From NCBI GenBank assembly GCA_963699525.1, contig CAVOUI010000012.1:1-64000 (forward strand): a stretch of DNA of 64,000 nt, written 5' to 3'. Of this stretch, positions 16,601 through 24,721 are shown piece after piece; position 1 is the first letter of the stretch; each line of letters opens with the position of its first letter. Both the position numbers and the translations under genes were made by a program. This stretch comes from SG8-41 sp963699525. Lineage in GTDB: Bacteria > Pseudomonadota > Gammaproteobacteria > Burkholderiales > SG8-41. Under the pieces are notes generated by a model, which did not search any database, was not told where the DNA came from, and saw nothing but the letters and a program-made list of their open reading frames with translations.

Positions 16601-19600
16601 GTCATCGGGCAGCGCGAGCAGTCCCGGGCGCAATGTCAGCAGATAACCGGCGAGATTCCCGCTGTCCACCGACGAAACGTAGAGAGGCGGCAGCGGCTTC
16701 AGAGACTGCGTGTCGTACCAGTTGTAGAAGTGACCCTGATAGCGTTCCAAGCCCGCCATCGTGTGGAGTGCATTCGCCGTGCGCTCGATCAGTGGTCCGG
16801 CCGGAATGTAGCCGAAGTCGTACGCGGACAGATTCGCGAGCAGCGCAAATCCCATGTTGGTCGGCGATGTGCGATGCGCGATCGCGGCACCGCGATATTC
16901 CTGAAAATTGTCCGGCGGCAGCCAATGTTCTTCCGGACCGACGAAGGCTTCGAAGAACGCCCAGGTCTTTCGCGAGATCTTCCGGAGGAAGAGGATCTGG
17001 TCGGCCGTCAGCTTCGCTTCGCGGCGAGCGAGCGGCCGGCTGATCCACCAGGCGACCGCGGGGGCGGCAAACCAGAGGCACAGTATCGGCCCGGCCACAG
17101 CCAGCGCGGCCGGATTCGATCCCGCCAGATAGGCCGCCGTGGCCGAGGCGAGGACGGGCGCGATCGCCATCGACCGGCAGGAGGCAATGAGGTCCGTGCG
17201 GCCATGGCGATCCTCCCCGCCCGACGGACTCCATTCCAGAAGTCGCTTGCGCGTGATGAGCATCCGCCCGGCCGTGCGTGCGATCGCATCCAGATTGAAG
17301 AACGCCTCGTACGGCAGGCATACGAGCGTGAACGCCGCCTGGGCGAAGTGCCGGCCCGCTGCGCGTGATGCCGCGGCGAGATGCGGGCCGAGCAGCACAT
17401 CGTCCGGTTTCTGGAACAGTTCCAGAACGGAGGAGATCAAGGGCGGAATCAGGATGATTCCGACCACTGACAGGGTCCAGTACCATGCGGGTGACAGAAC
17501 CGTCCAGCCCAGCAGCAACAGGAGCGTCAGCGCCAAAGGCACGAGACTGCGCCGGAGATTGTCGAGAATCTTCCATTGCGAAACATGCGAGAGCGGATTT
17601 CTCTGGCGGCTCGCACCCTCGCCGGGAACCTGAGACAGCAGCCACCGCGCAATCTGCCAATCCCCGCGAATCCAGCGGTGCCTGCGACTCACGTCCGCGC
17701 TGTAGCGGGGTGGATACTCTTCGTACAACTGCACGTCGCTCAACAGCCCGGCCCGCGCATAACATCCTTCCAGCAGGTCGTGGCTGAGTATCCTGTTCTC
17801 GGGAAAGCGTCCCCTGAGCGAGCGCTCGAATGCATCGACGTCATAGATCCCCTTGCCGATGAACGAGCCCTCGCCGAACACGTCCTGGTAGACATCGGAG
17901 ACGACGCGCGTATAGGGATCGATGCCGGGAGCGCTCCCGCACAGCCGCGCATACCGCGAACGGTTTGTGCCCGGCAGGCTCACGGCCATGCGCGGCTGAA
18001 GGACGCCGTACCCCTCGCACACGCGCTGCCGGTTTTCGTCGTAGCGCGCACGATTCAACGGGTGCGCCATGGCTCCGACAAATTGGCGCGCCGTATCGCG
18101 CGGCAATTGCGTATCCGAGTCAAGGGTGATCACGTACTTCACGTTCGACAAGACTGCGGTCTCACCCGCGACGAGCGAGCAGCGATCCTGTGAGCCGCCC
18201 CGCAGCAGCGAATTCAAGTCCTCCAGCTTCCCTCGCTTGCGCTCGTAACCCATCCAGATCCGCTCCTGGGGATTCCAGCGGCGCGGGCGATGGAGGAGAA
18301 AGAACGGGTCGCCACTTGAGCTCTGGTACTTTTCGTTCAGCTCGTCGGTTCTTCGCCGGGCCAGCTGCAACAGCGGTTCGTCCTCCGGCAGCGTTTCCTC
18401 GTGCGCGTCCCGAAAATCGGTCAGCAGGCCGAAGCGCAGGTTTTCGTCCTGATTCGCGAGATAGCGGACTTCAAGTGCCTCGATCAGATCCTCGATGTCT
18501 TGAGCGCTGAGGAGCAGGGTCGGAATTACCACCAGCGTCCGGAATTCCGGCGGAATCCCCCCCGTAAAGTCCAATCGAGGCAGCGGATGCGCCGTCGCCA
18601 GCAACGTGGCCAGCCAGTTCACCAGCGCGACCGCCAGATGACTTGAGCACAGCAACGCGACGACGCCGATCAGCGCAAGTGCCCAATCGGGCACCCCGCT
18701 CGACTGCGCTTTCACCAGCAGGCATCCGGTGATGATCGCCGTGATCAGCACGATCGTGCCCAGATACAGGAACAACGGGTAGCGCCCGCCCGCTCTCCGC
18801 AGAGCTTCGGAGAGCGGAAGGCGCGCCTCCACCGCTCGTTCGAGTCGGGGCAGACCCTTGTCGATCAGGTAGAACCCGACATGTGCCGCTCGATCGTCGC
18901 CGGCTTTCCTGGCCGCGCCGTCGTGCGCCAGCTGGATCGCTTTACGCGCCACCTCGATTTCCGACAGGCGGCTCGCTTTCGCTATCCTTTCCACAACGTG
19001 CCGGTAGCGATCACGGGTGCCAAAATCCATCTTGCCGTAGACCCCGCCCGGATCCTCCCGCAGCTTCTGCTCGACGACGCTCATCGTCTCGACGAACTCG
19101 CGCCAATCCATCGCGCCCAGAAAGCGGAGGCTGCCGATGCTGTTGCTGATGGAGACCTGGTCGGCGGCCTGTTGCTGGTTTTCCGACTGCACCAGCTGCT
19201 CGATCGTCAGGCCATCCTCGGAGAGCCGCTGCTCGATCCAGGTGAGCGGCAACGCCAGGGCGGGACTCTGCCCCTGCAGGCGGCGCGCGAATTCCGCGAC
19301 AAACGAGCTCACCATCGGCTGTCCCGACCGCGCCATATCCGCGATCGCCAGGATCAGGCTCTTCGGGTCCTTCCCGGCAACCTCCATCATCTGGTCCGCC
19401 CAATAGTCCGCGCCGTTGCGGTGGATCCGGTCGGCGGCAATCCGCGCTCCAACACGCCGGAGATTCTCGACCAGCGCCAGGCGCAACATGATGGGGATGG
19501 CCCACAATTCGCCCAACTTGAGGGCGGTGACCTTCTGGTAGGACGCTACGAAGCCTCTGAGACTTTCCGAGTCCACTCTCCCATCGCCGTGCGAGATCGT

Positions 19601-20044
19601 TTCCAGGGCAATGTCGTAGACGCGCGGAAGCCCCGCCGACGGGCCGTTGGACAAGCGCGGCAGCTCCCGGCTGTAACCCTTCGGCAGGTGTCGCTTGGCC
19701 GTGCGAATCTGCTCTTCAATCAGGTAGAAGTTGTCGAGCAGCCATTCCCCGGCCGGCGCAATGCGGCGGTTCCCCTTGACCGCGGCCGTCAGCAGGTTGC
19801 AGGCCTCGATCAGGACGGCCTCGTTCTCGGTCAGCCGCTTCAGGAGCTGATCCGGCCCACGGGTCGGACCCAGCTTGTGCGAGCCCGCCAGCGTCCTGCC
19901 GTGCAGTTCCATCTGGTCGGTGCTGAACAGCTCCGATCGCAGCGGCGGCTCGTCGTCGGCTTGTCGTCGTGCCAAGCCATTTCCGCGGAGGCGCGCCCTC
20001 CAATTGAGCAAGAATCCGCGAATAGTGTTTCTGCTCACGTTCAA
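13484..20044 (-). CDS. ndvB: Cyclic beta-1,2-glucan synthase, N-terminal and central part (segment 1)
   Basis: A 2186-residue frame of an inner-membrane enzyme that polymerises UDP-glucose into beta-1,2-glucan, cyclises it and exports it toward the periplasm for osmoadaptation. The order is an N-terminal segment, membrane helices at about residues 425-480, a GT84 domain with the DxD-like VITLDSDTQLPRD and RRHRWIRGDWQIARWLL, further membrane helices (about 800-1000), a glucoamylase-like domain with SWGGSMFEYLMP and YGNQRGVPWGMSESGYN, and the start of the phosphorylase part. Native sequence ends near 13750 where the frame shifts. With segments 2-4 the whole protein is about 2900 residues, the usual family length. 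The start is TTG 20044 or GTG 20038 behind AGGAAA. Confidence 0.88.
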   Translation of the reverse strand: MNVSRNTIRGFLLNWRARLRGNGLARRQADDEPPLRSELFSTDQMELHGRTLAGSHKLGPTRGPDQLLKRLTENEAVLIEACNLLTAAVKGNRRIAPAGEWLLDNFYLIEEQIRTAKRHLPKGYSRELPRLSNGPSAGLPRVYDIALETISHGDGRVDSESLRGFVASYQKVTALKLGELWAIPIMLRLALVENLRRVGARIAADRIHRNGADYWADQMMEVAGKDPKSLILAIADMARSGQPMVSSFVAEFARRLQGQSPALALPLTWIEQRLSEDGLTIEQLVQSENQQQAADQVSISNSIGSLRFLGAMDWREFVETMSVVEQKLREDPGGVYGKMDFGTRDRYRHVVERIAKASRLSEIEVARKAIQLAHDGAARKAGDDRAAHVGFYLIDKGLPRLERAVEARLPLSEALRRAGGRYPLFLYLGTIVLITAIITGCLLVKAQSSGVPDWALALIGVVALLCSSHLAVALVNWLATLLATAHPLPRLDFTGGIPPEFRTLVVIPTLLLSAQDIEDLIEALEVRYLANQDENLRFGLLTDFRDAHEETLPEDEPLLQLARRRTDELNEKYQSSSGDPFFLLHRPRRWNPQERIWMGYERKRGKLEDLNSLLRGGSQDRCSLVAGETAVLSNVKYVITLDSDTQLPRDTARQFVGAMAHPLNRARYDENRQRVCEGYGVLQPRMAVSLPGTNRSRYARLCGSAPGIDPYTRVVSDVYQDVFGEGSFIGKGIYDVDAFERSLRGRFPENRILSHDLLEGCYARAGLLSDVQLYEEYPPRYSADVSRRHRWIRGDWQIARWLLSQVPGEGASRQRNPLSHVSQWKILDNLRRSLVPLALTLLLLLGWTVLSPAWYWTLSVVGIILIPPLISSVLELFQKPDDVLLGPHLAAASRAAGRHFAQAAFTLVCLPYEAFFNLDAIARTAGRMLITRKRLLEWSPSGGEDRHGRTDLIASCRSMAIAPVLASATAAYLAGSNPAALAVAGPILCLWFAAPAVAWWISRPLARREAKLTADQILFLRKISRKTWAFFEAFVGPEEHWLPPDNFQEYRGAAIAHRTSPTNMGFALLANLSAYDFGYIPAGPLIERTANALHTMAGLERYQGHFYNWYDTQSLKPLPPLYVSSVDSGNLAGYLLTLRPGLLALPDDRILAARVFEGLGDALGILADVAGEAATPELARLQKELESAYDSRPASVPAAWRWLDRLAALAAGVAGAFDASPESEAKWWAQVLSRQCRSALDDLTFLAPWLLLPAAPGRLSDFPDIGGIPTLRQLARLEAEWLPAIEHRLGADATPEESAWLDQLRRAVTEASRRANERIATIERLALQSGELARMEHDFLYDRARHVLAIGYNVSERRRDSSYYDLLASESRLSSFVAIAQGQLPQESWFSLGRLLTNAGGEPILLSWGGSMFEYLMPLLVMPTYENTLLDRTCKAAVERQVAYGNQRGVPWGMSESGYNAVDVHLNYQYRAFGVPGLGLKRGLAEDLVIAPYASALALMVAPEAACLNLQRLAADGLEGKFGFYEAVDYTPTRQRRGESSVVVRSYMAHHQGMSLLSLAYLLLGRPMQKRFESDPLFQATTLLLQERVPRATAFHLHAAELPDIRAITGGPEMPVRVLASPDTPVPEVQLLSNGRYHVMVTNAGGGYSRWKELAVTRWREDSTRDNWGTFCYIRDAASGVFWSTAHQPALKRSQAYEAIFSEGRAEFRRSDDDIDTHTEIVVSPEDDIELRRLHITNRSRTRRAIDVTSYAEVVLAPPAADALHPAFSNLFVQTEIIRERQAILCTRRPRSLEERPPWMFHLMAVHGADIGEISYETDRMRFIGRGRTVAAPQAMSEPLALSGSEGSVLDPVVAIRARLTLDPEQSATIDMVSGIGETRDAALSLVRKYRDRHLADRVFDLAWTHSSVTLRQINATESDAQLYGRLAGSVIYANPALRAEAAVLGKNRRGQSGLWGYAISGDLPIVLLQIGDLANIDLVRQLVQAHAYWRLKGLAVDLVIWNEDRAGYRQVLQEQIMGLIAAGIEAHVMDRPGGIFVRRAEQISEEDRILFQSVARAIITDRRGALAEQINRRSLAEVRVPRFKPTRARRAETPAAALEPAAPRSDLLQRTRRVHPRWARVRHHHRARASDAGTVGECAGEPALRNRRLGKRPGLHLERERPRVPPDALGQRPRERFERRSVLPP

Positions 20045-20245
20045 CTTTTGGGTTTCCTATTCTGAAACGAAGTCTCAACCACCCGGAAGGCCGAGCTTAG
20101 CACTGGCACGCTGGAGATTCCCCGGAGCAAGGACCTGGCGCAGCTCAAGGAAGCGTTTATGCGGTCTCGTTGATGATGAGGCCGCTAGCCCGATGGTCCC
20201 GTTTGTGAACGGGGGAGGCAGTTCAGCCGCCTCCGACTGGAGGCA
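20045..20245. other. Intergenic region with a short coding-like relic
   Basis: Upstream of the glucan synthase. On the plus strand LEIPRSKDLAQLKEAFMRSR reads to a stop near 20174 and looks like the tail of a lost gene, but there is no start or longer frame. No clear operator is visible. Confidence 0.3.
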
Positions 20246-20933
20246 TCAGCGTGCGGCCGTGACCGGCAGCAGGCGATCCATTTCCGTCTTGACCACCGCG
20301 TAGCACTCGCATACCCGCTTCTCCAGCTTCGGGCGGTCGAGAACGGTGATGTGGCCGCGGCGGTAACGAATCAGCCCTGCCTCCTGCAGTCTTCCGGCGG
20401 CTTCCGTAACCCCCTCGCGGCGCACCCCCAGCATGTTGGCGATCAGCTCCTGCGTCATGGCGAGCTCGTTCGAGGGCAGGCGATCCAGGCTTAGCAGAAG
20501 CCAGCGGCACAGTTGCTGGTCCACCGCGTGGTGCCGGTTGCAGACCGCGGTCTGCGTCATCTGTGCAATCAGCGCCTGGGTGTAGCGCAGCAGCAGGTGC
20601 TGCAGCGGGCCGCCGCGCTCGAATTCCGATTTCAGCACGGTCGCCTTGAGCCGGTAGCCGTAGCCGGCGCTTTGCACCACCGCCCGGCTGGGCGTGCTCT
20701 CTCCGCCCATGAACAGCGCGATCCCGACCACACCTTCGCTGCCGATGACCGCGATCTCCGTCGAGGCCCCGTTCTCCATGGCGTAGAGCAGAGGACACGA
20801 TACCGCAGGCGGGGAAATACAGGTGCCGCAACTTGCTGCCGGATTCGAAGACCACCAGGCCCAGCGGCAACTTCACGAATTCCAGATGGGCGAGCAGGCG
20901 CTCGTAGTCCGCCGCAGGCAGGGCGGCAAGCAA
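20246..20933 (-). CDS. Crp/Fnr-family transcriptional regulator (frameshifted)
   Basis: About 229 residues once one extra base near 20795 is ignored. The first frame gives LLAALPAADYERLLAHLE through FPACGIVS, and the second continues with LLYAMENGASTEIAVIGSEG to the end. It has a cyclic-nucleotide-binding fold of the FixK/Crp type lacking the FNR cysteine cluster, and a C-terminal HTH (LTQ-like AMTQELIANMLGVRREGVTEAAG). The recognition helix VRREGVT differs from the E-x-x-S-R of FNR, so it should not read FNR boxes. The start is TTG 20933. A sister regulator lies 750 bp upstream. A shared palindrome precedes both genes. Confidence 0.78.
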
Positions 20934-21063
20934 CTGGTTTTGCCTGGGTTAGGTGACGCGGGCATCGCGGCTCGGTGCTTCCCACCTTCAGGGCGCCGCT
21001 GCCGATGCGATTGAATACCACACCGGACGGCGCGCGGGAGTCGAGTGGACAGCATACTCTAAC

Positions 21064-21079
21064 CGTACGCCGGCGCACA
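21064..21079. promoter_or_regulatory. Candidate Crp-type operator, imperfect palindrome (site B)
   Basis: CGTACGCCGGCGCACA, about 130 bp upstream of the TTG start of the first Crp-like gene. It matches the perfect palindrome found upstream of the second Crp-like gene at 12 of 16 positions, and the match extends into AAAGCG/AGAGCG on the right side. The link to either regulator is inferred from position only. Confidence 0.4.
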
Positions 21080-21171
21080 AAGCGTCCTGGCCGGTCAACC
21101 GGCGAAAAAGCCGGGGACGCGGTTTCCTGCAGCCGGCTCGGGGAACGGAAACGCACCCGCCTGCCGGCGCG

Positions 21172-21638
21172 CTACCAGTTGGCGATCTCGCCGATGAATT
21201 TCATCAGCTCTTTTTCCACGACGTCCTTGCTCACCTTCGCCAGCGGGTAGTCGCCGCGCTCGCCGGTCGAGCCGGACGAATTGGGGCGCGCATTGCGACC
21301 GTGCACCCCGATTCGCCTCGTGAACGGGGCCCCGTAGAGGGAAAACGTGGGAAACCAGTCGTAGGGGTGAATGGACTGGTTGGCGCCCGGGGGCACGATG
21401 TGGATCGAGATCTTCCCGCCCGGCTCCTCGGAAATGTTGAACGCGTGCCCGCGCTCCTTCATTTGGTTGCCGATGCTTTCGAAGACCGGCCGGATGATCT
21501 GCAATTTCAGCTTCGCGAAGTCGCCGGGGAAGTCGTCTGCGGCGGCGTTGCTCTGCAAATTTCCGCCCGTGCCGGTGCCGTGCTTTCCGGTGAACAGGTC
21601 CACGTCCTTCCCGGCTTTAAGTTCAGATCGTCGGCCAT
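21172..21638 (-). CDS. Hypothetical protein, probably frameshifted near its N-terminus
   Basis: Most of the protein (143 residues) reads from a GTG at 21603: LFTGKHGTGTGGNLQ, then LKLQIIRPVFESIGNQMKE and SIHIVPPGANQSIHPYDWF, ending KELMKFIGEIANW. The GTG has poor ribosome-site spacing. An ATG at 21638 behind GGAG gives MADDLN and joins the long frame if one base is restored near 21620, for about 155 residues. That ATG overlaps by one base the likely stop of the upstream Crp gene. I recognise no family; there is no signal peptide or membrane segment. Confidence 0.55.
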
Positions 21639-21686
21639 TATGGATGCTCCGTAGGGTTGTCCGGGTTGAAGTTCGTCATCACCGCC

Positions 21687-22418
21687 TCAAGCTGCTGCGG
21701 CAATTGGCGTTTTTTCGCGATTCGAATGCCCGCCAGGTGCGCGGCCGTGAACGTTCTTGACGACCTGGTAGCACCGGCAGGCGGTTGCTTCGAGGCCTTG
21801 CCCGTCGAGAATGCTGATTTCGCCCCGGCGGTAACTGATCAGCTTTCGTTGCTGCAGGGCGCCGGCGGCCTTGGTAACGGCGACCCGCAGCACGCCCAGC
21901 ATGCAGCCGAGTAGCTCCTGGGTCAGCCGGAATTGATCCGATTGCACACGGTCGCGCGTCATCAGGAGCCAGCGCGCGAGGCGGGCTTCGACCAGGTGAA
22001 AACGGTTGCAGGCGGCAGTTTGCGTGATTTGAACCATCCGTTCGTGGATATACCGGTGGATCTCTCTCTGCAGGGACGCGCTCTTCCTGAATTGGCTGAG
22101 GAAATGCGCGGATGTCATGCGCAACGCCGTGCCCGTTCCCTGCACCAGGGCGCGCACGGGCGACTCATTTGTCCCGAGCGCGAGGGGAATCCCGAGCATG
22201 CCTTCACGGCCGACCAGGCCGATTTCCAGGGCCATATGTCCCTCTACCAGCGTGAGCAGGGACACCAGCGAGTCGGTCGGAAAGTAGACATGCCGGATCG
22301 GCTCCCCGGGACGATAGAGCACCTCGCCGAAGGTCAGTGTGACGGGCTCCAGGCGTGCGAGCAGGCGCTGGTAGTCCTTGCCGGGCAGGGCAGCAAGCAG
22401 GCTGTTGGCAATGTGCAC
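21687..22418 (-). CDS. Crp/Fnr-family transcriptional regulator
   Basis: A 243-residue regulator with an N-terminal cNMP-binding-like beta barrel (GEVLYRPGEPIRHVYFPTDSLVSLL) and a C-terminal HTH (RLTQELLGCMLGVLRVAVTKAAGALQQRKLI, then YRRGEISILD). It lacks the FNR iron-sulfur cysteines and the FNR recognition residues. The last ~20 residues look out of frame. With one base removed near 21753 the protein continues as TFTAAHLAGIRIAKKRQ and stops at 21638-21640, overlapping the next ATG. A perfect 16-bp palindrome lies about 70 bp upstream, suggesting autoregulation. Confidence 0.8.
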   Translation of the reverse strand: MHIANSLLAALPGKDYQRLLARLEPVTLTFGEVLYRPGEPIRHVYFPTDSLVSLLTLVEGHMALEIGLVGREGMLGIPLALGTNESPVRALVQGTGTALRMTSAHFLSQFRKSASLQREIHRYIHERMVQITQTAACNRFHLVEARLARWLLMTRDRVQSDQFRLTQELLGCMLGVLRVAVTKAAGALQQRKLISYRRGEISILDGQGLEATACRCYQVVKNVHGRAPGGHSNREKTPIAAAA

Positions 22419-22740
22419 GATGTGTTTCAGGGTGGAAGGGCAGCACTACGACGTGACGCGAAAAATACCGCAATAGCCCCCCGCCGTATGTACGTTGGCG
22501 TACAGAGCGCCATGGTCGCGAAGGGGATAATCGCTATAGCGACAAAAGAATCTCGGAGCCGGCTGCGCCGCAACGGGTCTCATCAGGTTTCAACCGGGCC
22601 CGCAATTTTCATGGCGCGGAACCCGCTCTTGTAAGCGAACGCGCCGTCGTGGCGGACCGACGACCGGGTCAATAATCTTCAAAGGCGTGATCCAGTCGTG
22701 CGGCTGACAACCAACGGAAACGAAGTAAAGGATACTTGCC
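22419..22740. other. Divergent regulatory region between a Crp-like gene and the small-protein cluster
   Basis: About 320 bp with no convincing gene. It contains the 16-bp palindrome at 22489-22504 and presumably promoters in both directions. Its centre is AT-richer than the surroundings. Confidence 0.45.
22489..22504. promoter_or_regulatory. Perfect 16-bp palindrome, candidate Crp-type operator (site A)
   Basis: TGTACG-TTGG-CGTACA is a perfect inverted repeat with a 4-bp spacer, followed by GAGCG as in site B. It lies about 70 bp upstream of the second Crp-like gene and 237 bp upstream of the divergent small membrane protein genes. Dimeric helix-turn-helix binding is inferred from symmetry. 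Confidence 0.5.
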
Positions 22741-22890
22741 ATGCTCTATACCATCGCTGTTGTTCTCCTCATCTTGTGGCTCCTGGGGCTGGTCAGCTCC
22801 TACACCATCGGCGGTTTCATTCACGTTCTGCTGGTGTTGGCCATCGTAGTGGTCTTGCTCAGGGTCATCAACGGACGAAGCGCCCTGTGA
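22741..22890 (+). CDS. lmo0937-family small membrane protein
   Basis: A 49-residue protein: LYTIAVVLLILWLLGLVSSY, then GGFIHVLLVLAIVVVLLRVI, a two-helix hairpin typical of the lmo0937 family (DUF5670). Such proteins are found in stress-induced small-gene clusters; the function is unknown. ATG 22741 follows AAAGGATACTTGCC. It is the first gene of a rightward run of small genes. Confidence 0.75.
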   Translation: MLYTIAVVLLILWLLGLVSSYTIGGFIHVLLVLAIVVVLLRVINGRSAL

Positions 22891-22935
22891 CCGTTGCATG
22901 GGTCCGTGCATGAAATGCAGAAAGTGGGTTTGTCT

Positions 22936-23142
22936 ATGATCAAAGCAGTCTCGCTCGCGCTTCTTGCCGGGGGCATCGGTCTTACAGTCTTCGGGGTTGC
23001 TGCGATGAATTCAGCCGGTTCCGACATATCCCGGTTTTTCACCGGCGCGCCTACCGACAAAGCGATGTGGTTACTGATTGGCGGCATCGTCGCGAGCGTC
23101 GTCGGGCTGGTGGGGCTGTTGCCGCGATCAGAGATGCGTTAA
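22936..23142 (+). CDS. DUF3185-family small membrane protein
   Basis: A 68-residue protein with two membrane helices (about 4-24 and 45-64) separated by SAGSDISRFFTGAPTDKAMW, the arrangement of DUF3185 proteins. The function is unknown. ATG 22936 is preferred since it immediately precedes the first helix; longer frames begin within weak context. It is 45 bp downstream of the lmo0937-like gene and likely co-transcribed. Confidence 0.7.
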   Translation: MIKAVSLALLAGGIGLTVFGVAAMNSAGSDISRFFTGAPTDKAMWLLIGGIVASVVGLVGLLPRSEMR

Positions 23143-23172
23143 GACTACGTTCAGAAAAAGGCGGCACGCTAG

Positions 23173-23571
23173 ATGAGAAATGCCATGCCCGGAGCGGATC
23201 ATTCGGAAGCGGCATCCGCATCCGACGAGGTGATCGACGCGATTGCCGACATCGAAATGCAGCGCCAGGCTATGGTGAAGGACGCCGGTCTCGCGGCGTC
23301 ATGCAGCTCGGCGCTCCGCAGATTGCACGAGCTCCTTGACCGCGAGAAGCAAGCCCTGCAGCAGCACGGTCCGGACGCCGGGCATCCGGAGAACGTCGAA
23401 GCCGTGGCGATCGAGATCGAGCGGGTGAAGGGACTAGTCGCGATCACTAATCCGGGCCCGGCCCCCAGGGGCGCGTACCCCGGTCAGCGAAAAGTTGCGT
23501 GGCAAAACGCGCATCGGAGCCCCGCGAGGAACAAAGGGCGCAGGACGATGGGCCGGACCGGCGGTCGCTGA
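23173..23571 (+). CDS. Hypothetical soluble protein
   Basis: A 132-residue frame whose first ~95 residues are strongly helical and charged (SDEVIDAIADIEMQRQAMVK, LHELLDREKQALQQHG). The last ~35 are Arg/Gly-rich and may be non-native. No domain is recognised. Position and strand fit the small-protein cluster, but coding status of the C-terminal part is uncertain. Confidence 0.45.
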   Translation: MRNAMPGADHSEAASASDEVIDAIADIEMQRQAMVKDAGLAASCSSALRRLHELLDREKQALQQHGPDAGHPENVEAVAIEIERVKGLVAITNPGPAPRGAYPGQRKVAWQNAHRSPARNKGRRTMGRTGGR

Positions 23572-23606
23572 CGACCGGCGCGCCGGTAACTTTTTCGGAG
23601 GAATCG

Positions 23607-23876
23607 ATGAACATAGCAATGTGGGTCCTGGCAGGAGGCGTGCTCGGCTGGATAGGGTTTGCCTACTTGAAGGCCAACGAAGATCGGGGCATGGCGTTCT
23701 CGGTCATCATCGGCGTATTGGGGGGATTCTTCGGCGGGAACGTGCTGGCGCCGATGCTCGGCGCCGTCACGGATACTCCGAATGACTTCAACATGTATTC
23801 GCTCCTCATCGCGATGGCGAGCGCTGCAGCGTGCCTGGCCATCGGCAATCTGACTTCCAAGCGCTTCGGCGTGTGA
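23607..23876 (+). CDS. GlsB/YeaQ/YmgE-like small membrane protein
   Basis: An 89-residue protein with three hydrophobic helices and Gly-rich turns (WVLAGGVLGWIGFAYL, IIGVLGGFFGGNVLAPMLG). This is the transglycosylase-associated/GlsB-like pattern seen in stress-response membrane proteins. ATG 23607 is set by CGGAGGAATCG immediately upstream; the open frame extends further but without such a site. It is the third membrane protein in the cluster. Confidence 0.65.
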   Translation: MNIAMWVLAGGVLGWIGFAYLKANEDRGMAFSVIIGVLGGFFGGNVLAPMLGAVTDTPNDFNMYSLLIAMASAAACLAIGNLTSKRFGV

Positions 23877-23882
23877 CCCGGC

Positions 23883-24260
23883 ATGAGTGAGCTGGTCCGC
23901 GAGTCGAGACGGGCGGCCGGTGCGACCGAAATGCTGTCGATTGCCCGGTTCCTGGATGAATTGCGGCACGTCACGCGCTTTCGTTCCAGTTCCCCGATCG
24001 GCGATCCGCTGGACGCGGCAGTGCGCAGGATCGAGAACAACCCCGCGTTTTCGCAGTCCCGGATTCTCACCCGCCTGCTGGCCGCACTGGCCTATGGGCG
24101 GGGCGAGTTCCGGCGCGCGGAGATCGCCGCCTTCGACTCGGAAACGCTCGCCATGGCCATCGCCCTGATGGACGCGCATGCCGCGGGGACATCGACGCGC
24201 GAGGAATGGAAATGCGCCGTCGACCGGGCGATCGCCGCCCAGGACGGCGTCGGCGGCTAG
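23883..24260 (+). CDS. Hypothetical protein
   Basis: A 125-residue soluble, mainly helical protein (MLSIARFLDELRHVTRF, LTRLLAALAYGRGEFRRAEI, LAMAIALMDAHAAG). No recognised domain. It starts 6 bp after the YeaQ-like gene, so it is probably co-transcribed. Confidence 0.55.
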   Translation: MSELVRESRRAAGATEMLSIARFLDELRHVTRFRSSSPIGDPLDAAVRRIENNPAFSQSRILTRLLAALAYGRGEFRRAEIAAFDSETLAMAIALMDAHAAGTSTREEWKCAVDRAIAAQDGVGG

Positions 24261-24316
24261 ATCGCCTTGCCGGCCGGCCGCGGCACGCGCGACATCGGGG
24301 AGCCGGCTGCGGGAAT

Positions 24317-24697
24317 ATGCGAAAGGGAAGCGTCAATTTCGTGGGGAAGTCGGGCGAGCGCTATCACTTCCAGGCGTGGTCCCTGGAGGCGCGGTTCAAG
24401 TCGATTGCCGCGGTGTACTTCGTGACGAAGCGCGCTTACGACAACGGCACCTATCACCGGGCGTCCCATGACGGGATCTATATTGGCCAGACCGAAGACC
24501 TGTCCGGCGCGCTCGCGGCGGAGGGGCAACTCGAGCGCTTCAGGAAATACGGCGCAAATTGCGTTTGTGTTCACGTCCTCGCCGACGAAGGGCGGCGTAT
24601 CGCCGTCGAGCGCGACTTGCTCGACGCGCACCGCACGCACTGCAACAACCAGGCCCAGGCCGCGCGCCTGTTCGGCGCGATCGGCAACCCGGATTGA
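24317..24697 (+). CDS. GIY-YIG nuclease-like protein
   Basis: A 126-residue protein. AVYFVTKR (GIY-like strand) is followed by DGIYIGQTEDL (YIG strand), a helix, RKYGANCVCVHVLADE, and RIAVERDLLDAHRTHCN, where the Glu would be the metal-binding residue of the GIY-YIG fold. The spacing between the GIY and YIG strands is longer than usual. This is a fold-level inference; activity is unproven. ATG 24317 starts a sensible N-terminus (MRKGSVNFVGKSGERYHF). Confidence 0.5.
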   Translation: MRKGSVNFVGKSGERYHFQAWSLEARFKSIAAVYFVTKRAYDNGTYHRASHDGIYIGQTEDLSGALAAEGQLERFRKYGANCVCVHVLADEGRRIAVERDLLDAHRTHCNNQAQAARLFGAIGNPD

Positions 24698-24721
24698 CGG
24701 AAAAGACAATCGGAGACTCCA

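Noticed and set aside
15131..17368. A 745-codon plus-strand open frame and several other long frames opposite the glucan synthase
   Set aside because: They are antisense to conserved coding sequence, Arg/Gln/Ala-rich and without domain patterns. High GC leaves long chance frames.
11312..20044. Programmed ribosomal frameshifting in the glucan synthase
   Set aside because: No slippery sequence or stimulatory structure is apparent, and similar breaks occur in unrelated genes.
20246..22418. Naming the Crp-like genes fnr or anr, linking them to the FNR boxes
   Set aside because: They lack the Fe-S cysteines and the E-x-x-S-R recognition residues of FNR, so the FNR boxes are probably read by a regulator outside the window.
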